Shown: in pieces, positions 18,220 through 27,771 of the stretch | Layout of the letters: each line of letters begins with the position of its first letter | How positions within the stretch are numbered: the stretch's first letter is position 1 | Origin: Ahrensia sp. | GTDB taxonomy: Bacteria > Pseudomonadota > Alphaproteobacteria > Rhizobiales > Rhizobiaceae | DNA: 64,000 nt | NCBI GenBank assembly: GCA_002698425.1 | Contig: NZXU01000023.1 | Location: 1 to 64,000, forward strand | Reading direction: 5' to 3' | Made by a program: the position numbers and the translations under genes | Notes under the pieces: generated by a model | The model's database searches: none | What the model was told of the DNA's origin: nothing | Seen by the model: the letters and a program-made list of their open reading frames with translations, nothing else

Positions 18220-18977
18220 GTGCGGCCAAGGTAATCGAGGTCAAGGATCTCAGGCTTAAATTTGGCCATGAGGATATCTATGACAGTCTGTCGTTTTCAG
18301 TGCGCGAGGGCGAGTTCCTCTGCATTCTCGGCTCGAGCGGCTGCGGCAAGTCCACAATGCTCCGGCTGTTCGGCGGCCTGATCAAGCCCAATTCCGGCCA
18401 GGTCATGGTCGAAGGGCTGTCTCCGGAGGAAGCCTGGTCGAAGATAGCCTACGTCTTCCAGTCTCCGCGACTGGTCCCTTGGCGCAATGCGTTGCGTAAC
18501 GTGACGCTTGGCAAGGAACTCCGCGCGGGAGGGCGGCCGTCTTCAGGCGATATTGAGCACGCAAAAGAGCTGCTGGACATGGTCGGGCTTGCCAATGACA
18601 GCAAGAAGTTTCCGGCGATGCTGTCGGGCGGCGAACGTCAGCGCGTGTCGATCGCGCGCGCTCTGGCCGTGGATCCCGAGATCATCTTGATGGACGAGCC
18701 ATTGTCCGCGCTCGATATCGTGACCCGGCAAATGCTCCGTTCGAAAGTGCTCGATGTGTGGCAGCAGACCGGCAAGACCGTCGTGTTCGTGACGCATGAC
18801 ATCGATGACGCCCTGACGATGGCCGATCGGGTCATCGTCCTGTCGCGAAAACCGGCCCGCATCGTCCAGGACATCCGTATCGAGGAGCCGCGGCCGCGAT
18901 CGTTGGACCGGGAGGGAAAGATGGGTGAACTGCGCACGCTCCTCGAGCAGCAGTTCCACATTGCGGAGGCGGCCTGA
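18216..18977 (+). CDS. ABC transporter ATP-binding protein (NitT/TauT type)
   Basis: A 253-aa ATPase with Walker [10 protein letters not shown] (39-47), Q-loop [13 protein letters not shown], signature LSGGERQR, Walker B IILMDEP and switch His in [10 protein letters not shown]. The GTG at 18216 is preceded by GGGAGGGGGA at 18201-18210; the longer frame from 18093 has no domain content. It energises import by the two permeases encoded at 20025 and 20827. The LVPWRN after the Q-loop is typical of nitrate/sulfonate/taurine-like importers, a group whose true ligands vary widely. Confidence 0.9.
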   Translation: MSAAKVIEVKDLRLKFGHEDIYDSLSFSVREGEFLCILGSSGCGKSTMLRLFGGLIKPNSGQVMVEGLSPEEAWSKIAYVFQSPRLVPWRNALRNVTLGKELRAGGRPSSGDIEHAKELLDMVGLANDSKKFPAMLSGGERQRVSIARALAVDPEIILMDEPLSALDIVTRQMLRSKVLDVWQQTGKTVVFVTHDIDDALTMADRVIVLSRKPARIVQDIRIEEPRPRSLDREGKMGELRTLLEQQFHIAEAA

Positions 18978-19025
18978 CGCCGCTTCCAAAAACCAGAAGT
19001 CAATTCATCAACCAGGGAGGATAAG

Positions 19026-20012
19026 ATGAAAAGACGGACATTCCTGATGGGCGCGACGGCTGCTACGCTCGCGGCGCCCGGCATCGTGAGAGCGCAGTCG
19101 AAAACGACGCTGACGATGGGGCAGGCCAACGACCCCGCGCTGATCGCGCCGCTATGGGCGGCGGCGAACAACAAGGTTACGTCGGACCTGGTCGAGATCG
19201 ACTTTTCCTATGTCAGCATTCCGGCGATCATCCAGGCCATCATGACGCAGCAATATGATCTTGCGCCATGTGTGACGCAGGCGATGCCGAAGCTTGCTGC
19301 CCGCGGACTGCCGGTCAAGGCGATCTCGGCAGGCTTCCGCTATTCGGAAGGCGGCGGCGGCAGCCGGCTTTGGGTCATGGCGGACGGCGCCGCATCGCCG
19401 AAGGAACTGAAAGGCGGCAAGATCGGCGTCAGCAGCCTTGGCAGCGGCGGCGTCACCAACAACCGCATCATGATGGCCGAGGTCTACGGTCTCGACGTGT
19501 CGATCGACGGCGGTGACTTTACCTGGCTCGAGATTCCGCCGGGAACGCTGCCCACGGCGCTTCGTTCCGGCCAGATCGACGCGGCCGTCCTGTCGAATTC
19601 CCAGGACTACTCGGCCTCAGAAAACGACGATATGCGCCCCTTGTTCGACGTGAATGGCGAGATGCGCAAGTTCTTCGACGTTCAGGTGCCGGGTATCATG
19701 ACCGTCAGCTTCGAAGACCGGCTCAACGAGCGTCCCGATGAGTTCAAGGCGGCGGACGAGTTGTTGCTCGCATCGCGAAACTACATGCTCGAAAACCGGG
19801 AAGAGGTCTTCGGCGCCGTTGCCGAGGAGCAGGACAGCGATACGGCCTATCTCGACTGGTACTACAGCAAATACGCCGATGCGGGTTACGATCTGCTGCA
19901 ATCGGATCTTGTCGCCATGGACGCCTATTGGGCTGCCCTCAAGAAACTTGGCGAACTGAAGTCCTATCCCGATCCCAAGACGTTGATCTGGGATCAGGCG
20001 ACCTACGAATAA
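19026..20012 (+). CDS. ABC transporter substrate-binding protein with Tat-like signal
   Basis: A 328-aa periplasmic binding protein of the NitT/TauT class. The N-terminus MKRRTFLMGATAATLAAPGIV has twin arginines and an Ala-rich core, pointing to Tat export with cleavage after RAQ. The mature part contains QANDPALIAPLWAAANNKV, QAIMTQQYDLAPCVTQAMPKL and LKGGKIGVSSLGSGGVTNNRI. It supplies substrate to the two permeases. GGGAGG lies just before ATG 19026. The ligand is unknown; the neighbouring FMN hydroxyacid dehydrogenase suggests a hydroxy- or carboxylic acid. Confidence 0.88.
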   Translation: MKRRTFLMGATAATLAAPGIVRAQSKTTLTMGQANDPALIAPLWAAANNKVTSDLVEIDFSYVSIPAIIQAIMTQQYDLAPCVTQAMPKLAARGLPVKAISAGFRYSEGGGGSRLWVMADGAASPKELKGGKIGVSSLGSGGVTNNRIMMAEVYGLDVSIDGGDFTWLEIPPGTLPTALRSGQIDAAVLSNSQDYSASENDDMRPLFDVNGEMRKFFDVQVPGIMTVSFEDRLNERPDEFKAADELLLASRNYMLENREEVFGAVAEEQDSDTAYLDWYYSKYADAGYDLLQSDLVAMDAYWAALKKLGELKSYPDPKTLIWDQATYE

Positions 20013-20024
20013 GACAGGCATCCC

Positions 20025-20843
20025 TTGAGCAAGTCCCTCGCACTAGGCCGCGGCTTCAGGGTGTTCCCCCTGCGTCGTGAAACCGGCGACAAGCCCGGCG
20101 TCGTGACGGCGTGGGTGCTCTCGGTGCTGCTGTTATTGATCTGGCAGGGGGCGGCAATGTTCATGCCGCCCTATCTGCTGCCGAGCCCGGTCGAGGTGTT
20201 TCCGCTGATCGTGGAACTGTTCTCGACACGGTCCTTCTATTACCATTCGGCCATGTCGCTTTGGCATGTGGCGGCCAGCATCACCGTCGCGTTCGCCGTG
20301 TCGCTGGTCATCGCCGTCCTCGCCCATTTTCAGCCGGTCATACGCAAGGCGGTCTATGAGAGGCTCAACCTCTTTCTGAGCTCTTTCTCGACGATCGGCT
20401 GGACGTTTCTCGCCATCATGTGGTTCGGGCTGAACGAGTTTACCGTCATCTTTGCGGTGGCTGTAACGCTGACGCCGTTCGCCCTTTCCAATTTGCGCAC
20501 CAGCCTGGAAGAATTGGATAGCGAGGCCGTGGAAATGGCGGCGAGTTTCGGCCGAAGCCGGCTGCGCAATCTGCAGTTGGTCATCCTGCCGCTGATGGTT
20601 CCCTACATTTTCGCGACCCTGCGCATTTGCCTGGGTGTCGCCTGGAAAGTGGTTTTGACAGCTGAACTTTTCGGGGGTGCGTCGGGCCTTGGCTATCTTG
20701 TCAGCCGGGCCCGCGCCAATTTTGAAATCCCGACGCTGTTTGCGATTTTCGTGGTCATCGTCTGCTTCGTCTATCTCACCGACAAATACGTGCTCGATGT
20801 CATCCACCGCCGACTAAGGAAGAACTATGCTGCCCTCGGATAG
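20025..20843 (+). CDS. ABC transporter permease (NitT/TauT type), first of two
   Basis: A 272-aa permease with six predicted membrane helices and the EAA-like coupling segment SEAVEMAASFGRSRLRNLQLVILPLMVPYI. The start is a TTG at 20025 with a weak ribosome site; a GTG about 35 bases further in (VFPLRRETG) is an alternative. The end overlaps the next permease by 17 bp, so the two are made together and probably form a heterodimer. Confidence 0.87.
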   Translation: MSKSLALGRGFRVFPLRRETGDKPGVVTAWVLSVLLLLIWQGAAMFMPPYLLPSPVEVFPLIVELFSTRSFYYHSAMSLWHVAASITVAFAVSLVIAVLAHFQPVIRKAVYERLNLFLSSFSTIGWTFLAIMWFGLNEFTVIFAVAVTLTPFALSNLRTSLEELDSEAVEMAASFGRSRLRNLQLVILPLMVPYIFATLRICLGVAWKVVLTAELFGGASGLGYLVSRARANFEIPTLFAIFVVIVCFVYLTDKYVLDVIHRRLRKNYAALG

Positions 20844-21621
20844 CCAGGGAACGTCGCGCCTGTCTCGCTTCAACCTGATGCAATCGGTTTTTGCGGAAGG
20901 ATTGATCGTCGTCGCTCTTGTCGCGTGGTGGCTGGGATCGCTCGTGCTGCCATCCTATGCATTTCCCGGCCCCGGCGAGGTTTTCCTGGCCATGGGACGG
21001 CTGCTGGTGGATCCGGACTTCGCCGTGCACAGCTTTGCGACCGCAAGCCGTATCCTGATCGCTATCGTCTTCGCGATGCTGATCGGCGGCGGCCTGGCGA
21101 TGTTGCCCCGCTACGTGCCGGAATTCGGCGTCTTCGTGAATGAACGGGTCCGGCCGATCATGAACTCGTTCCCGTCGATCGGATGGGCGATCCTGGGATC
21201 GATCTGGTTCGGTGTTTCGTGGACCGCCGTCATCTTCGTTCAGACCGCGATCCTGATCCCCTTCACGATGATCAACATTTCCGAGGGGCTGCGCGAAATC
21301 AGTTCCGAGGAACAGGAAATGGCGCGCAGCTTCACGCGAAACAAATGGCGCGCGTTCTCGCTGGTGATCTTTCCGATGCTTTTTCCGTATCTGGTCACCG
21401 CGGTGCGCATTTCCTACGGCGTCGCGTGGAAGATCAGCCTCGTGGCCGAACTGTTCGGTGCGCGGATCGGGCTGGGTACGCTGATCCTGCAGTCGCAGAC
21501 GAACAACCGCATCGATATCGTGTTCGCGGTCTGTCTGATGATCGTGGTTTTCTTCATTCTGGGCGAGAAGCTCGTATTGGCGCCGCTGGCACGGCTTTAT
21601 CGCGCCCCGCAGCGTATCTGA
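20827..21621 (+). CDS. ABC transporter permease (NitT/TauT type), second of two
   Basis: A 264-aa permease with about six helices and the coupling loop SSEEQEMARSFTRNKWRAFSLVIFPMLFPYLVTAVRISYGVAW. AAGGAAG precedes ATG 20827 within the end of the first permease gene. It is clearly diverged from the first, so this importer likely uses two different membrane subunits rather than a homodimer. Confidence 0.88.
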   Translation: MLPSDSQGTSRLSRFNLMQSVFAEGLIVVALVAWWLGSLVLPSYAFPGPGEVFLAMGRLLVDPDFAVHSFATASRILIAIVFAMLIGGGLAMLPRYVPEFGVFVNERVRPIMNSFPSIGWAILGSIWFGVSWTAVIFVQTAILIPFTMINISEGLREISSEEQEMARSFTRNKWRAFSLVIFPMLFPYLVTAVRISYGVAWKISLVAELFGARIGLGTLILQSQTNNRIDIVFAVCLMIVVFFILGEKLVLAPLARLYRAPQRI

Positions 21622-21623
21622 TC

Positions 21624-22856
21624 ATGGTCTCTCTTTCTCCGGATGCACAGCGCGCCGGACCCCTGGAGGCAGGCCGGGGCGCCAGCGGAACAAGCGGTCT
21701 CTCGGCTCTTCAGCGACGTTTGCCGACCGTTGACGATCTGCGATCGAGGTCGCGGCGCCGGGTCCCCAAATTCGTCTTCGACTTCGTCGATGCGGGATGC
21801 GGAGACGACATCTGCCTTGCCGAGAACCGAAAGGCGCTCGACCGTATCAAGATCGTGCCGAAATACGGATTCGCCAGTGTGAAGCCGCGCATGGAGGTCG
21901 AGCTTTTCGGTCGGCGTTACAACCTGCCTCTCGGGATTTCTCCGATGGGCTTCGGCGGGATCATCTGGCCGGGCACCGAGGCCGCGCTGGCCCGGGCCGC
22001 TCAAGCGGCGAAGATTCCCTACGTGCTGGCGACGCCCGCCTGTGCAGCGATCGAGGATATCGCCTCGCTCGCGCCCGATGTCTTCTGGTTCCAGCTCTAC
22101 CAGACGCCCGCAAATGATTTTCAGGTGGCGCTCGATCTGGTGGCCCGCGCGGACGCCGCCGGAGCGCATGTCCTCGTCATCACGATGGATGTGCCGGTGC
22201 GTGGCAAACGCCCGAAGGACATGCGCAACGGTTTGGCCAACCCCTTCCGCAAGGATCTGCGAACCTTTTGGGATATCGCCTCGTCGCCGCGGTGGGCCAT
22301 GTCCACGCTGCGGGCCGGTGCGCCGCGCTGCCGCAACTTCCTGCCCTATGCCGAGGGCGATAGCCCCTCTCTGCTTGCAAAGGCCGTCGAACGGGAGATC
22401 AAGGGCGCGTTCACCTGGGAGTTCGTCAGGCGCGTCAGGGCGGTCTGGCCACGCGCGCTCGTCGTCAAAGGTGTCTTGAGCCCCGTCGACGCGCAAGCCG
22501 CGATAGAGGCAGGGGCGGACGGCGTCATCGTTTCCAACCATGGGGGCCGGGTGCTCGATGCCGCGCCGGCGGCGATCGATGCCCTGGAGCGGATTGTCTC
22601 CGTCGTGAACGGGCGCGCCGAAGTCCTGCTGGATAGCGGCATACGCACCGGGCTCGATGTCACCCGGGCATTGGCGCGAGGCGCGAAGATGGCCATGGCC
22701 GGCCGGCCCTTCCTGTTTGGACTGGGCGCCCTCGGGCCGTCCGGAGCCGGCCACGTCATAGATTTGTTCGACAGTGAGATCCGCATGGCTCTCGGTCAAC
22801 TCGGGTGCGCCGATTGTTCCGCCGCCGGCCGCCTGGAACTGGCGGTTCAGGTCTGA
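21624..22856 (+). CDS. FMN-dependent alpha-hydroxyacid dehydrogenase/oxidase
   Basis: A 410-aa TIM-barrel flavoenzyme of the L-lactate / (S)-mandelate dehydrogenase / glycolate oxidase family, oxidising an L-2-hydroxyacid to the 2-oxoacid. Landmarks are the N-terminal FDFVDAGCGDD, PLGISPMGFGGIIWP, FQLYQTP, the FMN-phosphate segment VKGVLSPVDAQAAIEAGADGV, catalytic His and Arg in VSNHGGRVLDAAP, and DSGIRTGLDVTRALARGA. ATG 21624 lies two bases after the permease stop, so it belongs to the importer operon. A paralogue is at 52309-53469. Side-chain specificity is not readable. Confidence 0.9.
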   Translation: MVSLSPDAQRAGPLEAGRGASGTSGLSALQRRLPTVDDLRSRSRRRVPKFVFDFVDAGCGDDICLAENRKALDRIKIVPKYGFASVKPRMEVELFGRRYNLPLGISPMGFGGIIWPGTEAALARAAQAAKIPYVLATPACAAIEDIASLAPDVFWFQLYQTPANDFQVALDLVARADAAGAHVLVITMDVPVRGKRPKDMRNGLANPFRKDLRTFWDIASSPRWAMSTLRAGAPRCRNFLPYAEGDSPSLLAKAVEREIKGAFTWEFVRRVRAVWPRALVVKGVLSPVDAQAAIEAGADGVIVSNHGGRVLDAAPAAIDALERIVSVVNGRAEVLLDSGIRTGLDVTRALARGAKMAMAGRPFLFGLGALGPSGAGHVIDLFDSEIRMALGQLGCADCSAAGRLELAVQV

Positions 22857-22940
22857 AGGGCGGTCATATGGGCGTCGCTGGAAATTTCGGGCTTCGCGAC
22901 GGTCTCCGACTGGCCGTTTTAGAAGAATGACGAGGTGAGC

Positions 22941-23915
22941 ATGCGTTTCTGCATATTCGGGGCCGGCGCGGTCGGGGGCCACATGCTGGCGCGGCTGAGC
23001 CTTGGGGGCGCCGAGCTCTGCGCCGTCATGCGGGGGCAAAGGCTGGCGGCCGTCAGGGAAGAGGGGCTCCGCCTGAAAATCGACGGTGAAGCGGATCTGC
23101 ATTTGTCGCCGACCGTGAGCGATGACCCCGCCTCGCTCGGCGTGCAGGATGTCGTGGTGATATCGGTCAAGCTCGCCGCGCTGAAAGAGGCGCTGGCAGC
23201 GGCGCGGCCGCTCATCAACGATCACACGCGGGTCGTGTTTGCGATGAACGGGCTGCCCTGGTGGTTTCCCCAAGGCCTGGACTTGCCGGAAACCCCTGAA
23301 CTGGCGGCCTGCCTCGATCCCGACGGCTCGCTCCGGCGTGCCGTGGACGTCACCCGCTGGGTCGCCTGCGTCGTCACCTCCGGAAATGTCGTCGAGCGGC
23401 CGGGGGTCGTGATCAACACGACGCCTGGGCGCAACAAGCTGCGTCTCGGGTTCTCCGACGGACGCCGAGACGCGATCGTCGAGAAGTTCGTCGCAGCGGC
23501 ATCGAGGGGCGGATATGACGCTGAGTTCTCCGACGATATCCGGCGTGAAATGTGGTCGAAACTCCTGATCAACGCGGGCATGTCGAGCGTCGCGACGGTG
23601 TCCGAGCGAACGATTTACGAAATCTGCAACGACCCCGAAACACGGCTGGTCTGCAGGCGTCTGATGGAGGAAATCGTCGAGATCGGCAATGATCTGGGTA
23701 TCGGGATCGATGCGGATATCGATCGCCTCACCGACCCCGCGACCGCGCCGCATCACACGACGTCATTCCTTCAGGACCTGCGGTCAGGGCGGCCGTTGGA
23801 AATATCCAACGGCATACTCGCGGTGCGGGCGATTGCCCGGGCGAGGCACATCGCTGCGCCACATCTCGATACGGTGGCGGCGTTGATGCAGGCGCGCTCG
23901 TCCCGCTTCGAATGA
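22941..23915 (+). CDS. Ketopantoate reductase (ApbA/PanE) family dehydrogenase
   Basis: A 324-aa NADP-dependent 2-oxoacid reductase of the PanE fold. The N-terminal MRFCIFGAGAVGGHMLARLSL is a Rossmann motif, VISVKLAALKEAL and VFAMNGLPWWFP are family segments, and the C-terminal domain has the catalytic Lys region MWSKLLINAGMSSV. The chosen ATG 22941 has GAGG at 22932-22935; a GTG at 22935 is an alternative. Because it follows a hydroxyacid dehydrogenase in a catabolic operon, it more likely handles a pathway oxo- or hydroxyacid than pantoate. Confidence 0.88.
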   Translation: MRFCIFGAGAVGGHMLARLSLGGAELCAVMRGQRLAAVREEGLRLKIDGEADLHLSPTVSDDPASLGVQDVVVISVKLAALKEALAAARPLINDHTRVVFAMNGLPWWFPQGLDLPETPELAACLDPDGSLRRAVDVTRWVACVVTSGNVVERPGVVINTTPGRNKLRLGFSDGRRDAIVEKFVAAASRGGYDAEFSDDIRREMWSKLLINAGMSSVATVSERTIYEICNDPETRLVCRRLMEEIVEIGNDLGIGIDADIDRLTDPATAPHHTTSFLQDLRSGRPLEISNGILAVRAIARARHIAAPHLDTVAALMQARSSRFE

Positions 23916-23970
23916 GGTCATCGGCCGACATCCGCCTTGACGGGCGCCGGCCGGGAAATCGGTGGCAAGT

Positions 23971-23997
23971 CATTCCAACGGGGAATGCCTCATGAGG
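23971..23997. repeat. Two adjacent short inverted repeats
   Basis: CATTCC-AACGG-GGAATG (23971-23987) is immediately followed by the palindrome CCTCATGAGG (23988-23997) in the gap before the M24 gene. They could be an operator or a decayed terminator; there is no T tract. Confidence 0.3.
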
Positions 23998-24082
23998 ATT
24001 TGCCATCACATTGAAACAGATAACGATTTTGTCGCTTTTGCTCAGCCCTTAGGCTGGTTTTGCGCAGGGAGGGAGAGACCCA

Positions 24083-25285
24083 ATGACCGATGAACGCCAT
24101 CTTGATCCGACGCCGCACCGCGAATTGGAGCGGCGTTGGCGCATCCTTCGCGACGTGATGAAGGAGGAGGGTCTCGACGCCATCCTGTGCCAGTCATCGA
24201 GCAATCTCAGCGGCTCGGCCGGATATCTGCGCTGGATGACCGGATATTCGGCGATGAACCCCTACACGGTCGTCGGTATCCTGCCGGCCGAGGAGCCGCT
24301 GGTCATGGTCCGGCACGGGGCGTTCGACGGTCGCCAGGTAGCCTCGCCGGAAATGCGCGCGATGGGCTTCGGCGACGTTCTCACGACCCCGAGCCTGCCT
24401 GCCGTCGACTATACCGGCGGATACGATGCGGCGCTCGTCAAGGACTACCTCTCCTCCATTCGCGCCAGGCGGGTGGGCATTCTCGGACGCGCGGGCATGT
24501 ATTTCGGATTCGGATCGGAGCTCTACCGTCTTTCCTCCGGCGAAATCGAACTGGTGGATGTCACGGACCGGGTCGATCCCTTCAAGGCGCAGAAGAGCGA
24601 AGACGAGATCGAGATGATCCGGGTCGCCGCGAAAATGCAGGACGACTCCATCGCCAAACTCGCGGAGTTCATCAGGCCCGGGCTGACCGATCTCGAGATC
24701 ATCGCCTATGCGCAATATATCGGTCAGACGCTGGGCAGCGAGACGGGCTTCTTCCTCGGGTCGTCATTCGAGTTCGGCGACGGTTCCCTGCCGCTCCGGC
24801 ACCGCACGGAACTGGGCCGGACGGTCCGCGAAGGGGACCTGATGTATCTCCTTCTGGAGAACTCCGGCCCGGGCGGCATTTTCACCCATATCGGCCGCTT
24901 CTTTTCGGTTGGAGAACCGCCGGCCGTTCTCGAGGATACGTTTCAGGACGTTCTCGAAACACGGATATTCCATCTCGGCCAGTTCGAGATGGGCCGTGAA
25001 TGCGCCGATATTTTTGCCGAGTACAACAGCTATATGCGCGAACACGGATATCCCGAGGAGAAGCGACTACATTCCCACGGCCAGGGGCTGGATGTGGTCG
25101 AACGACCGCTCATCAGGTCCGATGAAACGATGCGCATCATGCCCAATCTGAATATGGGCATCCATCCGTTCATCTTCGACGAAACGAAATTCGTGACCTG
25201 CTGCGACAATTACCTATTCCGCTCGGATGGGACCATGGAGCGTCTCCATGCCGCCCCGGAGGAGATTATCCGCGTGACGCCATAG
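24083..25285 (+). CDS. M24-family (Xaa-Pro peptidase/creatinase fold) protein, altered metal site
   Basis: A 400-aa two-domain protein: N-terminal creatinase-like domain (about 15-165), then a pita-bread catalytic domain starting near DPFKAQKSEDEIEMIRVAAKM. In metal-dependent aminopeptidases P the centre carries two Asp in a VDxGxxxxGYxxDxTR motif; here the equivalent stretch reads YLLLENSGPGGIFTHIGR, with both Asp absent. The later His is kept (HSHGQGLDVVERP) and the last Glu is not obvious. Creatinase is a known metal-free relative, so this may be a C-N hydrolase of that kind. GGGAGGGAG precedes ATG 24083. Confidence 0.82.
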   Translation: MTDERHLDPTPHRELERRWRILRDVMKEEGLDAILCQSSSNLSGSAGYLRWMTGYSAMNPYTVVGILPAEEPLVMVRHGAFDGRQVASPEMRAMGFGDVLTTPSLPAVDYTGGYDAALVKDYLSSIRARRVGILGRAGMYFGFGSELYRLSSGEIELVDVTDRVDPFKAQKSEDEIEMIRVAAKMQDDSIAKLAEFIRPGLTDLEIIAYAQYIGQTLGSETGFFLGSSFEFGDGSLPLRHRTELGRTVREGDLMYLLLENSGPGGIFTHIGRFFSVGEPPAVLEDTFQDVLETRIFHLGQFEMGRECADIFAEYNSYMREHGYPEEKRLHSHGQGLDVVERPLIRSDETMRIMPNLNMGIHPFIFDETKFVTCCDNYLFRSDGTMERLHAAPEEIIRVTP

Positions 25286-25561
25286 CGGCCGCGCAATTCC
25301 TTCAGGGCAAGCGGCCGCGCTCTTCTCACGTCTCGCCTGTAGAGCACATGCAAAGAGGGCGAACGCCGATCGTTGCTGTGTCGCGCCCACAACTCGTTTT
25401 CCTGCCTTGAGCTCGGCCACCCGGAAGGGATGATTCCTCACTTCTCCCGGGATGTCGCGAAATAACGTCCCGGGAGATTGCAGCCTCGAAGGTCGCGAAT
25501 ACGGCTCGGCGAGATCGGAAGCCTTTCGGGCCTTCGCCTTCATGGGGCCGTTAGGCCTCGA
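25286..25561. other. Convergent intergenic region with perfect inverted repeat
   Basis: TCTCCCGGGA (25443-25452) and TCCCGGGAGA (25468-25477) are perfect inverted arms around a 15-base spacer, placed between two convergent genes. There is no T tract, so it may be a factor-assisted terminator or a decayed one. Nothing else is recognisable. Confidence 0.4.
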
Positions 25562-27673
25562 TTACTGTTCGAGCACGACCAGGGCGTCGAGCGCGACAGC
25601 GCCCGCCTCGTTTACTCGCAGCGGGTTGATTTCCACTTCGCGGATTTCCGGATGATCAGCCAGCAACTGGCCGACGGCGATCGCGACGGCGGCGATTGCG
25701 GCGCGATCGCATCGCGGCAGGTCGCGAAATCCGTCCAGGACCTTCTTGCCGCGCAGGCCGTCGAGCATGTGGGCGACGTCGGCTTCGCCAAGCGGCGCCA
25801 GCGCGACCGAAGAGTCCGACACCGCTTCGGCGAGCACGCCGCCAAGGCCGATCACCACGCATGGCCCCCAGGAGGGATCGCGAACGCCGCCCACGATCAG
25901 TTCGACGCCGGCGGGCGCCATTTCCTCGATGAGGACACGGCCGGGCGTCGCCGTCGGGATGCGCCCGATGCGGTCGAGGGCGTCTTCGAGGCCCTTGTCA
26001 TCGCGGACATTCAGGATCACCCCGCCGACCTCGGTTTTGTGGGCGACGTCCGCTGCGGCGATTTTCACGACCACCGGCTTGTCGAGCTCGGCGAAGGCGC
26101 GGACCGCTTCGTCACGCGTTTCACACAGAACGCTGCGCGGCGCGGAGATGCCGTAGGAGCGCATCAGCTGTTTGGCGCTGCTTTCGTCGAACGGACCGGA
26201 CAAGGTCTCGGCATCGGGCGATGCTGTTCTCTCCGATCGCTGCGACAACAGCCACTGGTGGCGGGCGTCCGCGTCGAGCGCGATCCCGGCAAGGGCGAGC
26301 CGGTCCGGGCCGAGCACCATCGGCGTGCCGGACGGTTTCAGGTCGTTGCGGGCCTTTTCGAGATCGGGCGCGGGCCCGAGCGTCCCGAACAGGACCGGCT
26401 TGCCGGTGGCTTCATGGGCCGGGCGCAGCGCTTCCGCCGGATCGAGGACCGACGGTTCGCTGATTCCGAAAACGAGCACGGCGTCGATGGCGTCGTCTTC
26501 TGCCGCGGCGCGGACGACATCCGGGAAACCGGGGCCGGGGCGGCCGGTGTCGATCGGGTTCTTGATGAAGGTCATCGGCGGCAGCAGTTCGCCGATCCGC
26601 TCCATCGTGTCGCCGGCCAGTTCGGGGAGCGCGATATCCGCGGATTTCAGGGCGTCGGTGATGAGCAGGCCCGGGCCGGCCTGGCCGGTGATCAGGGCCA
26701 TGCCGTTCGCCGATTTCGGCGGCAGGCGGCGGCGCGACAGCACGGCGACGGCCTGGGCAAGATCGTCGAGCGTGTCGACGACGATGGCGCCACCTTGCGT
26801 GAGCGCCGCCACGGTTCGCTCGCGCGATCCCATCAGGTTGCCCGTATGCGAAACGGCGAATTCGCCGATATCGGCGCGTCCGGCCACGACCGCGACCACC
26901 GGTTTGCGCGGCGTGACGCGGCGGAGCGTCTCGAACATCGCGCGCCCGTCGGTGACGCCCTCCAGATGCAGGGCGATCGCGGCCGTGTTTTCGTCGTCGG
27001 CCAGCAGTTCGAGCATGTCGCGGGTTCCGATATCGGCCGCATTGCCCAGACCCGCGGCGATCGAAACGCCTTCGCCGAGGCTGTCGAGCAGATACCCGAC
27101 GCTCAGATTGACGCCACCCGACTGCGCCACGACGGCGATATTGCCCGCCGCGATCGTGTCGACACCGGGGACGAAACTCGCGATGCAGCCCGCCGCCGGA
27201 TTCACGAAGCCGGACGTGTTCGGGCCCAGCAACCGCAAGCCCGTCGTCCGGCAAATTTCCTCGAGTTGCCGTTCAAGCTCCGCGCCTTCCTCGCCGGTTT
27301 CGCCGAAGCCGCCCGAAACGATGAAAACGCCGCCGACGCCACGCGCGGCAGCGTCGGCCGCGGCCTGGACGCAATGCCTTGCGGGAATGGCGAGAATGGC
27401 GAGATCAACCGGCTCCGGCAGGTCGGTCAGGCTGGGATAACAGGGAAACCCCTGTATTTCGGTTTCGCGCGGGTGCACGGCGACGAGCTTGCCCGGGAAA
27501 CCCGACAATGTCTTGAGCGCTTGAGAACCCGCCTTGGCCGGATCCTTCGAGGCGCCGACGACGGCAATCGATTTGGGGTTGAAAAGCCGGCTGATGTTGT
27601 TGCGCCGCTTCTCTTCGAGGAGGCCGTCTTCCGCGGCTTCGTTTTCACGTGCCGAGCCATGTGCAGCTATCAT
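25562..27673 (-). CDS. Acyl-CoA synthetase, ADP-forming (acetate--CoA ligase family, fused alpha-beta)
   Basis: A 703-aa single-chain NDP-forming acyl-CoA synthetase. Domain order: CoA-binding Rossmann domain (about 27-125, SIAVVGASKDPAKAGSQAL), succinyl-CoA-ligase-like domain with phosphorylatable His276 in AVSHTGN, then a C-terminal ATP-grasp domain (from about 490, RSYGISAPRSVL, KPVVVKIAAADVAHKTEVGGV). It interconverts acyl-CoA plus ADP/Pi with acid plus ATP. GGAGG precedes ATG 27673. It stands alone between a convergent M24 gene and the IclR gene on the same strand. It could activate or release an organic acid of a neighbouring pathway. Confidence 0.9.
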   Translation of the reverse strand: MIAAHGSARENEAAEDGLLEEKRRNNISRLFNPKSIAVVGASKDPAKAGSQALKTLSGFPGKLVAVHPRETEIQGFPCYPSLTDLPEPVDLAILAIPARHCVQAAADAAARGVGGVFIVSGGFGETGEEGAELERQLEEICRTTGLRLLGPNTSGFVNPAAGCIASFVPGVDTIAAGNIAVVAQSGGVNLSVGYLLDSLGEGVSIAAGLGNAADIGTRDMLELLADDENTAAIALHLEGVTDGRAMFETLRRVTPRKPVVAVVAGRADIGEFAVSHTGNLMGSRERTVAALTQGGAIVVDTLDDLAQAVAVLSRRRLPPKSANGMALITGQAGPGLLITDALKSADIALPELAGDTMERIGELLPPMTFIKNPIDTGRPGPGFPDVVRAAAEDDAIDAVLVFGISEPSVLDPAEALRPAHEATGKPVLFGTLGPAPDLEKARNDLKPSGTPMVLGPDRLALAGIALDADARHQWLLSQRSERTASPDAETLSGPFDESSAKQLMRSYGISAPRSVLCETRDEAVRAFAELDKPVVVKIAAADVAHKTEVGGVILNVRDDKGLEDALDRIGRIPTATPGRVLIEEMAPAGVELIVGGVRDPSWGPCVVIGLGGVLAEAVSDSSVALAPLGEADVAHMLDGLRGKKVLDGFRDLPRCDRAAIAAVAIAVGQLLADHPEIREVEINPLRVNEAGAVALDALVVLEQ

Positions 27674-27771
27674 TGTTTTTCCTCCAGGTCTCCGGTCGGG
27701 GCCGCCTTCGGCCGCGAACCGGGAAGTTCAGTAAATCGTGGAAAAGCCGCGCAGGATGTCGGCTGGAAGCA

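Noticed and set aside
21597..23756. 719-codon open frame on the minus strand
   Set aside because: It is opposite the FMN dehydrogenase and ketopantoate-reductase-like genes, which carry clear catalytic motifs; the shadow has none.
22941..23915. Assigning this gene as panE for pantothenate synthesis
   Set aside because: The family match is clear, but the catabolic operon context makes a housekeeping pantothenate role unlikely, so no symbol is given.
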